Below are positions 13,235 through 24,220 of a DNA stretch of 64,000 nt, one piece after another. Origin of the DNA: Flaccisagitta enflata (taxonomy: Eukaryota > Chaetognatha > Sagittoidea > Aphragmophora); contig OZ231126.1 of the NCBI GenBank assembly GCA_965153355.1, positions 27,218,001 to 27,282,000 of the forward strand, read 5' to 3'. The position numbers and the translations under genes are program-made. Under the pieces are notes generated by a model, which was not told the DNA's origin, made no database searches, and saw only the letters and a program-made list of their open reading frames with translations. Within the stretch, counting starts at the first letter, position 1; each line of letters begins with the position of its first letter.

Positions 13235-13297
13235 ACACAGTGTTCACAGGTAGAATACTCGCTTTTAATCAACGGGATTGGAGGATCAAGCCCCACG
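13235..13297 (+). pseudogene. tRNA-like relic (Lys-like)
   Basis: GGTAGAATACTCG, CTTTTAATC and GGATCAAGCCCC follow the order of a D arm, a UUU anticodon loop and a T arm. The anticodon and T stems do not pair properly and no acceptor stem is found. It is best read as a decayed tRNA or tRNA-derived element, not a working tRNA. Confidence 0.3.
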
Positions 13298-13468
13298 ATG
13301 GACGAGGTTTTTTTTTCAGCGAAAATCAAATGGCTCAACCAAGCAAAAAAGTTTGAGGAAGAATTGCCTCGTGAATTCCGGCGTAACCAGCTCGCTAGTG
13401 GTGGGTTGATTGTAAACCGCGTTCCTTACAAGAAGCTGACAACAGACGTTTCCTACGCTTCTATTTGA
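13298..13468 (+). CDS. 56-residue ORF, unrecognised
   Basis: ATG at 13298 to TGA at 13466-13468. The protein is charged and not low complexity: it begins MDEVFFSAKIKWLNQAKKFE, continues with ELPREFRRNQLASGG, and ends KKLTTDVSYASI. A T-run plus CAG (13307-13319) inside it could equally be an acceptor, making the rest a terminal exon with no visible partner. It starts immediately after the tRNA-like relic. No family is recognised; it may be a gene fragment carried by a repeat. Confidence 0.3.
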   Translation: MDEVFFSAKIKWLNQAKKFEEELPREFRRNQLASGGLIVNRVPYKKLTTDVSYASI

Positions 13469-13529
13469 GGCAGTTTCGACATTAAACTGGACTGGTTGAA
13501 ATCAAGCATCTGAATGTGTTAACATTGAT

Positions 13530-13680
13530 AACAAGGCCGGATACACGGCCATCAGTTGCGGACGGGTGGGTAGGGGCGGAAATACGCGTTTTCCCACTTT
13601 TCAACTCGAGCGTGACGGACCAACCAACCGACCGACCAACGGACAAAGCCTCTTATAGAGTTGCGTGTCCGCAACTAAAA
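13530..13680 (+). mobile_element. Family A reference copy, GTTGCG type
   Basis: AACAAGGCCGGATACACGGC start; AGTTGCGGAC at 13554-13563; GGGTGGGTAGGGGCGGAAATAC; CCAACCAACCGACCGACC run; hairpin arms AGTTGCG (13659-13665) and GTCCGCAACT (13667-13676), then AAAA. The right arm is the exact 10-bp inverse of 13554-13563 and pairs only seven bases locally. Confidence 0.9.
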
Positions 13681-13687
13681 ATGTTAT

Positions 13688-15372
13688 AATTTGATAATCG
13701 GGAAAAAAGTCAGTCTTCGACTTTTTGACATATTCAAGAGCAACAGGGTTTTCATTTTCTTATGGGGAAATTGTGACTCTCCACCGAGCGAATGAGGCCT
13801 CCGATGAAATTGATAAGGTAAGTAAATTCAATAATTCTCTTTCATTTGGCGCCAAGCAGAATGCTCTATGACAAATATTTTTCGCGCTATGATTTTTTAA
13901 GAATTTATTTACAAAAATTTGAATGGAATTTTTTTTTATTTTTTATGATTTTGTGTAGGATCAATAAAGGAGTGTATTTATGTTTACTTGAGCATGCAAA
14001 TACAAAAAAAAACATTTTTATAAGCACAGCTGCTCATCTGTGAGGGCATTTTTGAGCATTTTAGCTCATTTAGCTTGCTCAGCCCAGTCTATTCTTTATG
14101 ATTTCAAATACAATAAATGAATAAATAATTTTATACTTGTTTAAGCAAGCAAATAAGAAAAACTTGTCAGTGAGCAGACCTGCTCATCTGTGAGGGCGTT
14201 TTTAAGTATTCTTCATTTAGCTCATTTAGCTTGCTCTTTTTCTCTGTTTTTAAATAGGATAAATAAATCTATTCAAATAAGATTAATACAAATACAAGAA
14301 AGCATGTCAGTGAAAAATGACCAATGCTTACGACTTTTTTCCTCACGACGACAGCCGCCATTACTGGTAGTTGCATCTACTGGCTTAAAATTTTAGCCCT
14401 ATGTTTAGAATACGATATTTTTTTAGATTATATATCAAAATATTTAAAGTTTTAAAATGTGTTTCGCCATACTAATTTCTATGATAATCAGAGTAACAAA
14501 AGTACCAGTAATGGCGGCTGTCGCAGTAAGGAAAAAAGTAGTAAGCATAGGTCATTTTTTACCAAGTTTTTGTCTTCAGTCACTGCAGATTTTTTTAAAT
14601 CTTTTTTATGAAGATCAAATCAAGAGCAATTGTATGTATTGATTGCACTGAAAATCAGAGAAAAATAGGACTGAGCCAAATGAGCTAGATGAGGTAAGAT
14701 ACTCATAATCACTCCATCAGATGACCAGCTATGCTCATTGACATGCTTTCATATATTTGAATGCTTACATCAAATCATTTATTTATCCCATTTAAAATAT
14801 AAAAAAAAATGAGTTAAATGAGCTAGATTACTCAAAAAACACTCGCTCAGATAAGCAGCTATGCTCACTGAGATGCTTTATTGTACTTGCATGCTCAGAC
14901 ATGTATGAAAACATATAGTTATTTATTGCACTTTAAATAATCAAAAATATTGAGTTAAATGAGCTAAATGAGCTTGAATACTCAAAAACACCCTCACAGA
15001 TGAGCAGCTATGCAATTTAGATATTTTCTAGTATTTGCATGCTCAAACAAACATAAGTACACTCCTTTATTGATCCTACTTGAAATCATAAAAAATTTAA
15101 AAAAATTCAATTCAGCTTTTTTCGCAAAAAAATCTTTAAAAAATCATAATTCAAGAATTATCTGTCCTAAAGCTTGATGCCATTTGAAAGAAAATTATCA
15201 AAAAAAGAAAGAGAAGTATCAAAAAGAGAAAGAGAATTACTTTATCAATTTCGTTAGAGGGCTCATTCGGTCGATCAAGAGCCCCAACTACTATAAAAGA
15301 AAATGAAAACCCTGTTTCTCTGGAATATGTCAAAAAGTCGAAGACTGACTTCAACTTTTTTCCCGATAACAG
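13688..15372. mobile_element. 1.7 kb palindromic element with TGAGCA repeats
   Basis: AGTCAGTCTTCGACTTTTTG near 13708 pairs with its inverse near 15333, and GGTTTTCATTTTCT near 13748 with its inverse near 15298. The inner part carries several roughly 130-150 bp units with 'agcTGAGCAtagctgctcatctgtgagggc'-type sequence, in one sense left of about 14430 and the other sense to the right. The centre has ACAGCCGCCATTACTGGTAG (14349-14368) against its inverse at about 14503-14522. No ORF of note. Confidence 0.75.
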
Positions 15373-15835
15373 GGTGGTAATTCATTAGGACACTCTCTTC
15401 AGAAATCAAAGTCTCAGGCTAGAATTGACATTATGACGCAGAGCAAGATCAGCCATGCAGATCCCATTCATATAGGTAAAAATATTGATCATGGATTTGA
15501 AGCTAACCAATATTTGATTATTATTAGGCAATGTATATTGATCGCATCGCAAAAAAAATTCATGCAAAATATTGATTTTTGAGCTATTTATTATTGAAGG
15601 ATGAAATGTCAGAAAAAATTCAAAAATTTCATCTATAGTCTATCATTATTTTATTAATTTCTGAAACCCTATGGATGTAGTATGGTATTTGAGTACTATT
15701 CATCTATTTTCCACAAATTCATTCATAAATCATTCATAAAATCATTCCTAAATGCAAATTTTCACGATTTTTTTTTCTTCCAAAAAAAAGGAAAGAGTTG
15801 ATATTTCTTTTCTTTGCTCCATAACAATGAAATAT
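15373..15835. other. AT-rich non-coding stretch
   Basis: No gene or clear repeat structure beyond AATTCATT-like short words. Confidence 0.5.
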
Positions 15836-16140
15836 CATTTGTATAAATTGTTTATTGATTCATTCATTTATTCATTTATTTGTTCATTTATTTTATTCAT
15901 TTACTTATTATTCTATTGATTCATCTATGAATCCATTCATCAATCATATCTTCCGTCATGTCATAATTTTCTATAGCTATGAACAATGATCCGATATAAA
16001 ATGATTACAGATACTTATGTATTTGTCATCATTTAATTCATTTTTTCAACCATCCATCCATCCATCCTTCATTCATTCATTCATTCATTCATTCATTCAT
16101 TCATTCGTTCATTCATTCATTCATTCATATGTTTATTCAT
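15836..16140. repeat. (ATTC)n microsatellite region
   Basis: Imperfect ATTCATTT units from about 15850 and a near-pure (ATTC)n block at about 16066-16127. Confidence 0.9.
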
Positions 16141-16407
16141 GTTTACAATCATGCAGACAGTCTATCCACTCATGTGAAATTCATCATGTCATTTCATTAA
16201 TTCATTTAATCAAGTGTAAATCTCATTGTCCGAAACGCTGACAAGTCATCATTCACTCACTATGATAGTTTATCCATTAACCAAAAAATATCAATCTTGA
16301 AGAGCATACGACAAACCTACTCACTAGGATTAAAAGACTAAGAAAATCAGTTGAAATTTTTAGTTCATTGGAATTTTCAAAATCAATAAAAAAAACCCAA
16401 CAATGAT

Positions 16408-16560
16408 GCATAGATAACAAGGTCGGATACTCGGCCAATAAGTAGTCGCCTGCAGGTGGACAGGGGAAGTAATGCTGGTTGGCAGGGCGGGAGCTACTTT
16501 GTGGCTGAGCAGGGGCAGTAATACTCGGAAAAAAACTTTTCCAACCAATTTAACACCATC
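16408..16560 (+). mobile_element. Diverged family A fragment
   Basis: AACAAGGTCGGATACTCGGC start, GTCGCCTGCAGGTGGACAGG, then a GGGCAGG-like block repeated (GGCAGGGCGGGAGC and GAGCAGGGGCAGTAATAC). No hairpin end is found until an isolated CTTAGTCGCGTGG at about 16714. Confidence 0.55.
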
Positions 16561-16612
16561 AAAATTTTCGGACGGAGCTACCTCCAAAGGGAGAGTTGCA
16601 AATGGCTAAAAA

Positions 16613-16616
16613 GAAA

Positions 16617-16674
<58 letters not shown>

Positions 16675-16702
16675 GACGAAGAGAGAGAGAGAGAGAAACA
16701 AG
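16613..16702. repeat. (GAAA)n then (GA)n microsatellites
   Basis: Pure GAAA units at about 16617-16672, followed by a short GA run. Confidence 0.95.
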
Positions 16703-16734
16703 GTCAACAAACCTTAGTCGCGTGGTAATAAAGG

Positions 16735-17145
16735 TAATGAAGGTAATTAAGGTAATCAAGGTAATTACATAATCACTACTAATAACCTAAAAATACCTAT
16801 CTTTATACCTAAAGTACCCTGAAGTACCCTAAAGTACCTTAAGTACCCTAAAGTACCTAATGTACCCTAAAGTACCCTAAAGTACCCTTAAGTACCTAAA
16901 GTGCCCTAAAGTACCCTTAAGTACCTGAAGAGGTGACTTAAGAGGTGACCTAAGAGGTGACTTAAGAGGTGACTCAAGTGACTCAAGTGACTCAAGTGAC
17001 TCAAGTGACTCAAGTGACTCAAGTGACTCAAGTGACTCAAGTGACTCAAGTGACTCAAGTGACTTATGTGACTTATGTGACTTATGTGACTTAAGGGGTG
17101 ACTTAAGTGACTTAAGGGGTGACTTAAGTACCCTAAAGTACCTTT
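16735..17145. repeat. Decamer AGTACCCTAA and 9-mer GTGACTCAA arrays
   Basis: AAGGTAAT(C/G) units (16735-16765), then AGTACCCTAA-like units (about 16808-16925), AGAGGTGACTTA (about 16928-16972), about 11 copies of AAGTGACTC (about 16974-17062) and GTGACTTA variants, then AGTACCCTAA again. The arrangement is roughly symmetric. Confidence 0.9.
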
Positions 17146-17192
17146 AAAATGAAGATTAGAGCCATATGTCAAAAAAGTTACGTGACCGACCG

Positions 17193-17195
<3 letters not shown>

Positions 17196-17259
<64 letters not shown>

Positions 17260-17262
17260 GAC
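17196..17262. repeat. (GA)n microsatellite
   Basis: About 60 bp of GA, placed between a GACCGACCGACC stub (17184-17196) and a family A terminal motif. Confidence 0.95.
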
Positions 17263-17410
17263 TTGGAATAGCCGTGTATCTGGCCTAGTTTTAGGTCTTT
17301 TGGCGGTTTTTACATCACTGCCCCTGCCTAATTGCTTGAGTGGGTTTTTATGTCACTGCCCCTGCCCACTAGCCCGAGACTTGGAGAACCGTGTATCCAG
17401 CCCATTTTTT
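17263..17410 (-). mobile_element. Family A distal-end fragments
   Basis: CCGTGTATCTGGCCTAGTTT at about 17271 and CCGTGTATCCAGCCCATTTT at about 17390 are two distal ends. Each comes with CACTGCCCCTGCC blocks and no hairpin. Confidence 0.6.
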
Positions 17411-18540
17411 CGGCCGTTCAGTATGTTGTTTTAATGATCATTACCTTGTCTTGCTAACTCAGTTCTTTTCCAAGGAAAATCAGAGGAAAATTGAGAAAAA
17501 CTGTGATATAACTAATTCACTGAGAATTTCAAATTTGCATAGGAAATGACAATTTCAAAAAACCAAAAACATACCGGGCTAGCCATTTGTAATACGGAGG
17601 CCGGCATGTTTTCAAAAATGCAAATTTTTTATATTTTTTTTAGATTTGAAATTCTCAAAATTCAAAATAATATTTTCGAAATTGTGAAAATCAATCAAAA
17701 ATTGTCTTAAAAAATCTTATAAACCTAGTTAGATAACGCTCACAAGGTGCAAACTGACCAGTAATGCTGTCTAACATGTAACTACACTATAACCTATCAA
17801 ACAGGCCCACTCCCTTATGATTTTGTAGCCCTTTTTCATTGTAGTACTCAAATTTCACAAATACTTAAAAAGTCATTGTCATCGTGACCTCTGCTTTGCG
17901 GAATTAACATACGGCCAAGATACAAGTCCGGGAGCCTTCAAACTTTTTTTCTTGTACAATAAACTATAATTGGGGGTAGGTCTGATCATTTGGGAGTCAG
18001 CAGTATTGGCATAGATGAACCATGTGGTTTGCTTAATGGCACAGTTCGGCCTTGGCACTCAGTTTTCTTGAGAATTCCTCGATTTCTAAACAGTTTTGAC
18101 CTGCCTAGCACCATTGCCACGGCTCAATATTGTTTTTTACGGTTATCATATCTGTTAGTAGGTATATTAAGTTCAATTTAACGGGCCAATTTATTACACG
18201 GAAATAAATACGATTGGTAAGGGGCCATAAATTCAAACGACTGAACTCTGACGGCCGGATTCTGCTCTGCGTCTTATGCTGAAATTTGATGTGTAACCTG
18301 GGTTATGTTTGAACTGAAAGGGAAAAAAAAAGTTTTCATAGACATCTAAAAGTTTGCCATATTTCATATAGTATAGTATATATAGTATAGTATATGTCAA
18401 AATTGGATAAATTATCAATTTTGACAAATCAATTTTAAGTGAAATTTTTGCATAATGCAACTACCAGTCACCATCAAATTTCTGGTGCTTCTTTAGGGAT
18501 TGTAATCAAACAAAAATAACTCATAGTTGAGTTGATTTTC
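17411..18540. other. Non-coding; small palindrome at 17519-17660
   Basis: GAATTTCAAATTTGCAT near 17523 faces ATGCAAATT...TTTGAAATTC near 17618-17655, and ACATACCGGGCTAGCC faces GGCCGGCATGT across a centre near 17594. Beyond this only AT-rich sequence is seen; no gene is supported. Confidence 0.5.
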
Positions 18541-19012
18541 TTTATATCTTTATCATAATGGTATTGAAAGTGATACCAGTAATGGCGACTGTCGCCGTGA
18601 GAAAAATAGTTGTAATCGTTGATCATTTTTCACTAAGCTTTTGTTTTCAGTCACTGCAAGTCTTTTTATTTGTTAGATTAAATCAAGAGCAATAGTATGT
18701 ATTGATTGCACTGAAAATCAGAGAAAAATAGGGCTGAGCCAAATAAGCTAGATGAGCGAAATCGCTCAAAATCACTCAACCAGACAACCAGCTATGCTCA
18801 CAGACATGATTTCTTGTATTTGTACGCTCAAATCAAAACATTTATCTATCCCATCAGAAAAAAAAGACTGAGCTAAATAAGCTAAGTGAGCAAGAATACT
18901 TAAAAACACCCTCATTGATGAGCAGCTATGCTCACTGACATGCTTTATTGTATCTGCTTGCTTAAACATGTACCAAAATATCTATTCATTTTTTGCTTTT
19001 GAAATCAGAAGA

Positions 19013-19179
19013 AAACAAGGCCGGATACACGGCTATCAAAGTCGCGTGTGGGTGGGCAGGGGCCATATTTGAGGTCACCAGACCATTTGGGCAGGAGCAG
19101 TGACGTCAAAAAACTAAAATCAGAAAAAAAAGTAGTGTGACGGACCAACCAACCGACCAATGGACAAAGCGACTAAAAA
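19013..19179 (+). mobile_element. Family A copy with shortened hairpin
   Basis: AACAAGGCCGGATACACGGC start, AAGTCGCGTGTGGGTGGGC, GACCATTTGGGCAGGAGCAG and CCAACCAACCGACC. The end is GACAAAGCGACTAAAAA: the left hairpin arm is missing. Confidence 0.8.
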
Positions 19180-19356
19180 TTTGTATTCAAAATTTCAATT
19201 GTCATTACGCAGCTTCTAAAAACTGAGCTAGAATGCTCAAAAACACCCTCACAGATGAGCAGCTATGATCATAAACACGTTAACTTGTAATTGCATACTC
19301 CAACAAACATGAATACACTCCTTTATTGATCCTACTAAAAATCATGATAAATCGAA

Positions 19357-19539
19357 AACAAGGCCGGATACATGGCTACCAAAGTCACGTGCGGATGGGC
19401 AGGGGTCACTAGACCATTTGGGCAGTAGCAGTGAGGTCAAAGTAATAAAATCATAAAAAAAAGTAAAATGTGACCGACCGACCAACCGACCGACCAACGG
19501 ACAAAGCGGATTGTAGAGTTGCGTGCACGCGACTAAAAA
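19357..19539 (+). mobile_element. Family A copy inside a known repeat
   Basis: Left arm AGTCACGTGC (19383-19392); hairpin GAGTTGCGTGCACGCGACT with right arm GCACGCGACT at 19525-19534, a one-mismatch inverse of the left arm. The flanks match the uninterrupted sequence at about 15055-15125, so the boundaries (AAAACAAGG ... GACTAAAAA) are supported. Confidence 0.85.
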
Positions 19540-19592
19540 TTCAATTTGAATTTTTTGTAAATAAATCTTTAAAAAATCTTGGCGCCAAATGT

Positions 19593-19862
19593 CAAATTTA
19601 CTATCTAGAGCATAAGTATGTAGACAAGCGTTTATAACAATAACTCTGCTTAGAATAACAAATCTATAAAAAGATCAGTGAGATTCTGAAAATACTTCAA
19701 ATTTCTGAACTAATGCCGCAAACTGAAATTGTTTAGCTCAAGCCGTTTAGAAATGACAAGCAAAACAAGATTGATAGCCCAAGTGAAAAATAGCAAAAAT
19801 ATTTTATCTACATTTCTGCTTATAGTACCAAAGTCATTATTCAAATAGATTTTCAGGTATTA
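19593..19862. other. AT-rich non-coding stretch
   Basis: No feature recognised. Confidence 0.5.
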
Positions 19863-20076
19863 AGTCGCGTCCTACGCGACTCTACACCCCGCTATGTTGT
19901 TCCGTCCGTCGGTTTGTCGGTCCGTTGGTCGGTCTGTCAGTCCATCGGTCATACTTTTTTTTGGGTTGTTGCAGTTTTTGACCTCACTGCTCCTGCCCAA
20001 ATGATCAAGTGACCTCAAATACGGCCGCTGCCCACCCGAACGCGACTGGGGTAGCCATGTATCCGGTCTTGTTTCA
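19863..20076 (-). mobile_element. Family A copy (reverse)
   Basis: Hairpin AGTCGCGTCCTACGCGACT at 19863-19881 (stem GTCGCGT/ACGCGAC); CCGTCCGTCGG run; CACTGCTCCTGCCCAAATGA; ACGCGACTGGGGTAGCC; end CATGTATCCGGTCTTGTTTC. The distal ACGCGACT is again the exact inverse of AGTCGCGT. Confidence 0.85.
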
Positions 20077-20340
20077 TCTAATTTTATATCCCTGCTGCAA
20101 GACCAAACACTAATCCTTATCATTTTTTTCTGCCTGTTTTCAGCCTTATTCAGTCATTGTGGTTGAAGATAAGGCTTAAGGGAGCACATAAAATTGATTG
20201 ACATGAAAGATCTTTAACAACTGTCAAGGAGGGAAAAGTTAAAAGGAAAAAATTTCTAAGATGAAACAGATCTTTTTTTTGTTTAGGTTTTCCTGCTTGG
20301 GCGAAGCTTTGATTCGAGTAGATTCGGGTTGAAATGTATT

Positions 20341-20431
20341 AAACCCAGCCCTCACCTAGCCCTAAAGCTAGCCCTAACCCTAGCCCTAACCCTAAAACTA
20401 CTCCTAACTCCAACCTTAACCCTAACCCTAA
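20341..20431. repeat. Interstitial telomere-like CCCTAA repeats
   Basis: Runs of CCCTAACCCTAGCCCTAA, with variants such as CCTAAAGCTAG, over about 90 bp. The exact hexamer CCCTAA recurs several times. Confidence 0.8.
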
Positions 20432-20858
20432 ATAAAAAACCTGCTTAGAAAGTCAGTAAAATAAAGGACATCACCAAATTCGAAAACAGTATCTGATTAT
20501 AATGCATTAATATATCAAACTTATTGGAAATGTTTAAAAACTCAAATTCGAAGACTTACTATTACTTGAAGATGTACAACTTCATATATATAACATAATT
20601 GAAAAGTTTTTTTAAAGATTATTTTTGAATAAACTAGCCAACTGTCTACATACTTTTGCTCTATATAGTACTTATCCTATCAGTTACATTGGAGGCCCCA
20701 ATCGGTCAATTGAGAGTCACAATGTTCGCATGAGAAAATGGAAACCATGTTTTTCTTGAACATGTCAAAAAGTTCCCCGATTTATGTGACAGAAATTGTG
20801 TTGATTTAACCCCATTTTTTGTTACACAGCTTATCAAAATCTCAAGTATGAAGGCAGT

Positions 20859-21420
20859 TACAGTACGATGGGAGCAATGACGACCTAGACTGGAGGATAG
20901 ATTTTAGGTATCCTAATTTTATTTGTATCATAAAATATTTGAGATCTAAACGAATTAAAGGTTGCTTTATTGAGTGAATACATTTGTGTCTCTTATACTT
21001 CAACTTGTGACTTGACCTCATCCAGAATTCATTTTTTAAGGTTTTAACCTATTTCATTAGATTGGGCAAAAAATTTTATATAATTTTGAAAAAAAACAGC
21101 TCAATCAGACCATTTTTACAGGTTTTATGGCTATCTTTAATGAATAAAAGTTATGCAAATTAGTTTTTGGGCAAAACTTAAAATGACCATAAAACCTAAA
21201 AAAATGAGCTGAGTTTTCTTCAAAACTATATAAAATTTTCCACCCGATCTATTAAAATAGGTTAGAACTTCGAAAAATTAAGTCTTGATGAGGTCAAGTC
21301 GCAAGTTGAAGTTTGAGAGACGCAAACATTTTCACTCAATAGAGCAACCTTTAAATCTCAAATTTTTTATGAAACAAATGAAATTATGATATTTAAAATC
21401 CATCCTCCAGTCGTACTGTA
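20859..21420. mobile_element. Family J inverted-repeat element, copy 1 (562 bp)
   Basis: Ends TACAGTACGATGGGAGCAAT and CCTCCAGTCGTACTGTA. The arms (about 200 bp each) pair, e.g. CAACTTGTGACTTGACCTCA at about 21001 against TGAGGTCAAGTCGCAAGTTG near 21289. The centre contains a shorter inverted pair (AGGTTTTATGG/CCATAAAACCT). No ORF. Other J ends lie at 31407/33929 and 37795/39440. Confidence 0.85.
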
Positions 21421-22393
21421 GGTTCCCAGGTCTTTTAACAGCATTCATCATCAACAAAATAAACGGCAGAAAAAAGATCTAAACTTTGTTGCCCATTTAA
21501 TTTAATTATAGTTTTCAGCTTGGCCGACTTATTGCGCAAATGACCTTGTGAGCTAATGATCTAGTGTGCTTTCATTTTTCATGTTGCGCTGTTTTTTTAC
21601 CAGCTAAGTGCCCGGCCGGAAGTCATGGCTTATCTGGCAAATTCTATGACGCATTCTTACATTTATTGCTTTTTTTTTTAAAGATTAATCATACAGAGTC
21701 AAACTGAAGTTTCGATGCTAACAGGCTTTCTGTCGTAGACTTAATCTAAATTCTGGCCTGCATCTTTACAACTCATTAGCAGGGTTACACAGATGTCCAA
21801 ATCGCATATGCCTCATAAGTAAGTTCGATACTTGCTGTTGTACGGCGTTATGTTACTTGTTTATTGCTAAAACAAAATAAATTCGATGGATAAATATTGG
21901 ATATAGTTTGGCAGGTAATTGGCCCTTGCTAGATAATCTATGTCTCATGATTTTTTATGGACAAAATCTATGATTATTAGCCTGTTGCCCTGTACCTATA
22001 TGACAAAAAGCAATAAAATCGACATTCTCCGAGCACATCAAGTTGTGGGACTGTCTCAGGCTTCTATTGAAATCAATATTGGCTTTGAAATTCTACTTTT
22101 AGGTGGCCGCGTCTTACCCTCTACTAACCTTACCCCTATAGGAAATCCAAAATTTCAGAGTACTCAAATCTCAATTTTGACTGCGGATTTGGGCTGATAA
22201 TTGAAAATGTTCTCCTTTTTTTGATATTCCAATTAGAAGGTGGTCAAAAGTACTGTCAAATGTCGTAAAACATACCGAATGATCGAATGATCTGTGATTT
22301 TATCCATTTTCATTAATTATCGCATCAATCAATACCATCGTATTTTTTCTAAACATACCTTTCCTTTGTAAGATCATTTAACTCACCTTTTTT
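21421..22393. other. Non-coding stretch
   Basis: No gene supported. A Leu/Ile-containing frame near 21940-22197 has no recognisable domain and no convincing splice context. Confidence 0.45.
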
Positions 22394-23540
22394 GGGCAGC
22401 GGCCCAGAAGGGGACAATGTCCTGTAGAACACAGGGGGACTTTCGTTCCTCCGTTCGTTCATTTGTTTGTCCCCCCCCTCCTCATCAGGCCCCTCGAGCC
22501 TGAAATCTGGCCTCTCAGGACTGAAATCTGGCCTCTCTGGTCAGAAGTCTAGCCTCTCTTGTCTAAAATCTGGCCTCTCAGGCCCTAAATCTGGCCTCTC
22601 AAGCCTCAAATTAGGCCTCGAAAGCCTCAAATTAGGCCTCTCGGGCCTCAAATCAGGCCTCTCTACCCTCAAATCTGAATTCTCAGGCTTCAAATCTGGC
22701 CTCTCAGGCCTCAAATTAGGCCTCTCATACCTCAAATCAGCTTGATAGCGAAAAAAAATAATAAACTGGGTTTTGTGACCCAAATTTGAATTCTGGCTTC
22801 TGATTGGCTAAAAGAAATCTGGTGAGCCAATCAGAAACCAAAGCCCTCTAATCTGATAGAGAAAACCTTGAAGAATATTTTCCAAATATTTTTTTTCAAA
22901 ATTTCAATGTACTATGTACCTAGGGGTACCCAAATTGGCCCTGCATAGGTTAAAAATCACCCGAATCAGGAATCTTACTCCAATTCTTTTTCCATTAGAT
23001 TCTTTGGATCAAAACAGGTAGATTGACATAAAGAATATGTTTGTAATACATGTTCAGGCTGAATTATTATTTTTTGAAGTTCAAGGGGTACCCAAAATTT
23101 TAAGAATTTTGAGCCCCTGTAAAAGCCAAAATATTGATCGCAGAACAAAAAAATTGTGGATATGTGAATAACATCCCAAGACCTACCTTTACACCAAATA
23201 TTAGCAAATCTATTTTTTATGGTTTGACTGATCTGTGCTGGAATTACCCCTCTGACCTTTCAAGCCTCAATCCAGCTCTCCCAAGCTTACAGTCAGCCCT
23301 CTCAAGCTTCCAAATTGCATTCTCAGGCCTTACATCAGCCTTCTTAGACCTCAGTTTAGGCTCTTGAAGGCCTTCAGTCAGCCCTCTATAGCATCTCATC
23401 CACTTTTTCAGGCAGGATGAACGAAAGTACCCCTGTGTTCTACAGGACTTCCTCCCCTTTGGGGCCGCTGCCCTGCTTCCATTCACTCCAATTCACAATC
23501 ACTCAAAGCAGGGCAACCGGCATCGCTGACCACATATTGC
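22394..23540. mobile_element. Family C element with 21-bp minisatellite core
   Basis: The left end GGGCAGCGGCCCAGAAGGGG, GTCCTGTAGAACACAGGGGG and CTTTCGTTC is mirrored at 23415-23476 (GAACGAAAGTACCCCTGTGT ... GGGGCCGCTGCCCTGC). Just inside lie two arrays: GGCCTCTCAGGCCTNAAATC units at about 22486-22745 and TCAAGCCT/CAGCCCTC units at about 23250-23395. The middle (22746-23240) is unrelated AT-rich sequence. The right tail (AAAGCAGGGCAACCGGCATC) is the family C tail. Confidence 0.8.
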
Positions 23541-24220
23541 CCCTGGGCAACCTGTTAAAAATCTTTAGCGTAGATTTCGATAATGATCCTGAAGGAATTT
23601 TAAAAAAAGAAAAGCACTTTCAACAGACAGTTTTCCATGCAGATTTCAAATCTGCAGTCAAAATTTTGATTTGAGCAATTCAAAATTTTTTGGTTTTCTA
23701 AAGATCAATGGGAAGTTCAAGGTAAGGCTCGGCAACCAGGATGTTAATATTTTTAAGTTAAAAATGATCACTATGATGACAATAGAAGCCCAAGATAGCT
23801 CCACAACACAAACTGCTCCGATTTTCAGTACAGACTAATGATTGAACAATAAAAACTTAAGTAAACAATTGTACATGTATTTCCACCAGTGGAAAAATCA
23901 CTGACAAGAAAAATTGATTCGAGGATGACGAAGATGATTTGTTGCAAACTGAAGAATCATTCAATCAATCAGAACAAAGTACATTAAGGGATGAAGCTGA
24001 TAATCTTATGCTGAAATCCGGAATGAATTAATGTAAAGTATTACACACAAACATTATCATCTATCAAAAAAAGCAAAATGACGGTTAATATGCAAAATCA
24101 AAAACATGAAAAGTCAATACAAGAAGATCATAGAATATCCGGCACAGTCCAGTCCAGTAAACATTCACACACACACTCTCTCACGCAAAAACAAACACAC
24201 ACAAAAACGCGCTCATTTTC
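23541..24220. other. Non-coding; likely 3' region of the CREB3-like gene
   Basis: A short CACACA/CTCTCTC stretch is near 24163-24200. I looked here, on the minus strand, for an exon encoding the hydrophobic segment expected of CREB3 proteins and found none. Confidence 0.4.

Larger units (their letters stand above)
18560..19590 (-). mobile_element. Half copy of the 13.7 kb palindromic element with two family A insertions
   Basis: TACCAGTAATGGCGACTGTC at about 18573 and the TGAGCAGCTATGCTCA units match the right half of 13688-15372, ending at TCTTGGCGCCAAATG (19578-19592), which mirrors 13847. Two family A copies interrupt it. Confidence 0.7.

Noticed and set aside
13530-13680. Helitron identity for family A
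   Set aside because: A hairpin near a CTAA-like end resembles Helitrons, but the hairpin abuts the end instead of lying several bases inside, and no TC start or AT-target insertion could be shown. Left unclassified.
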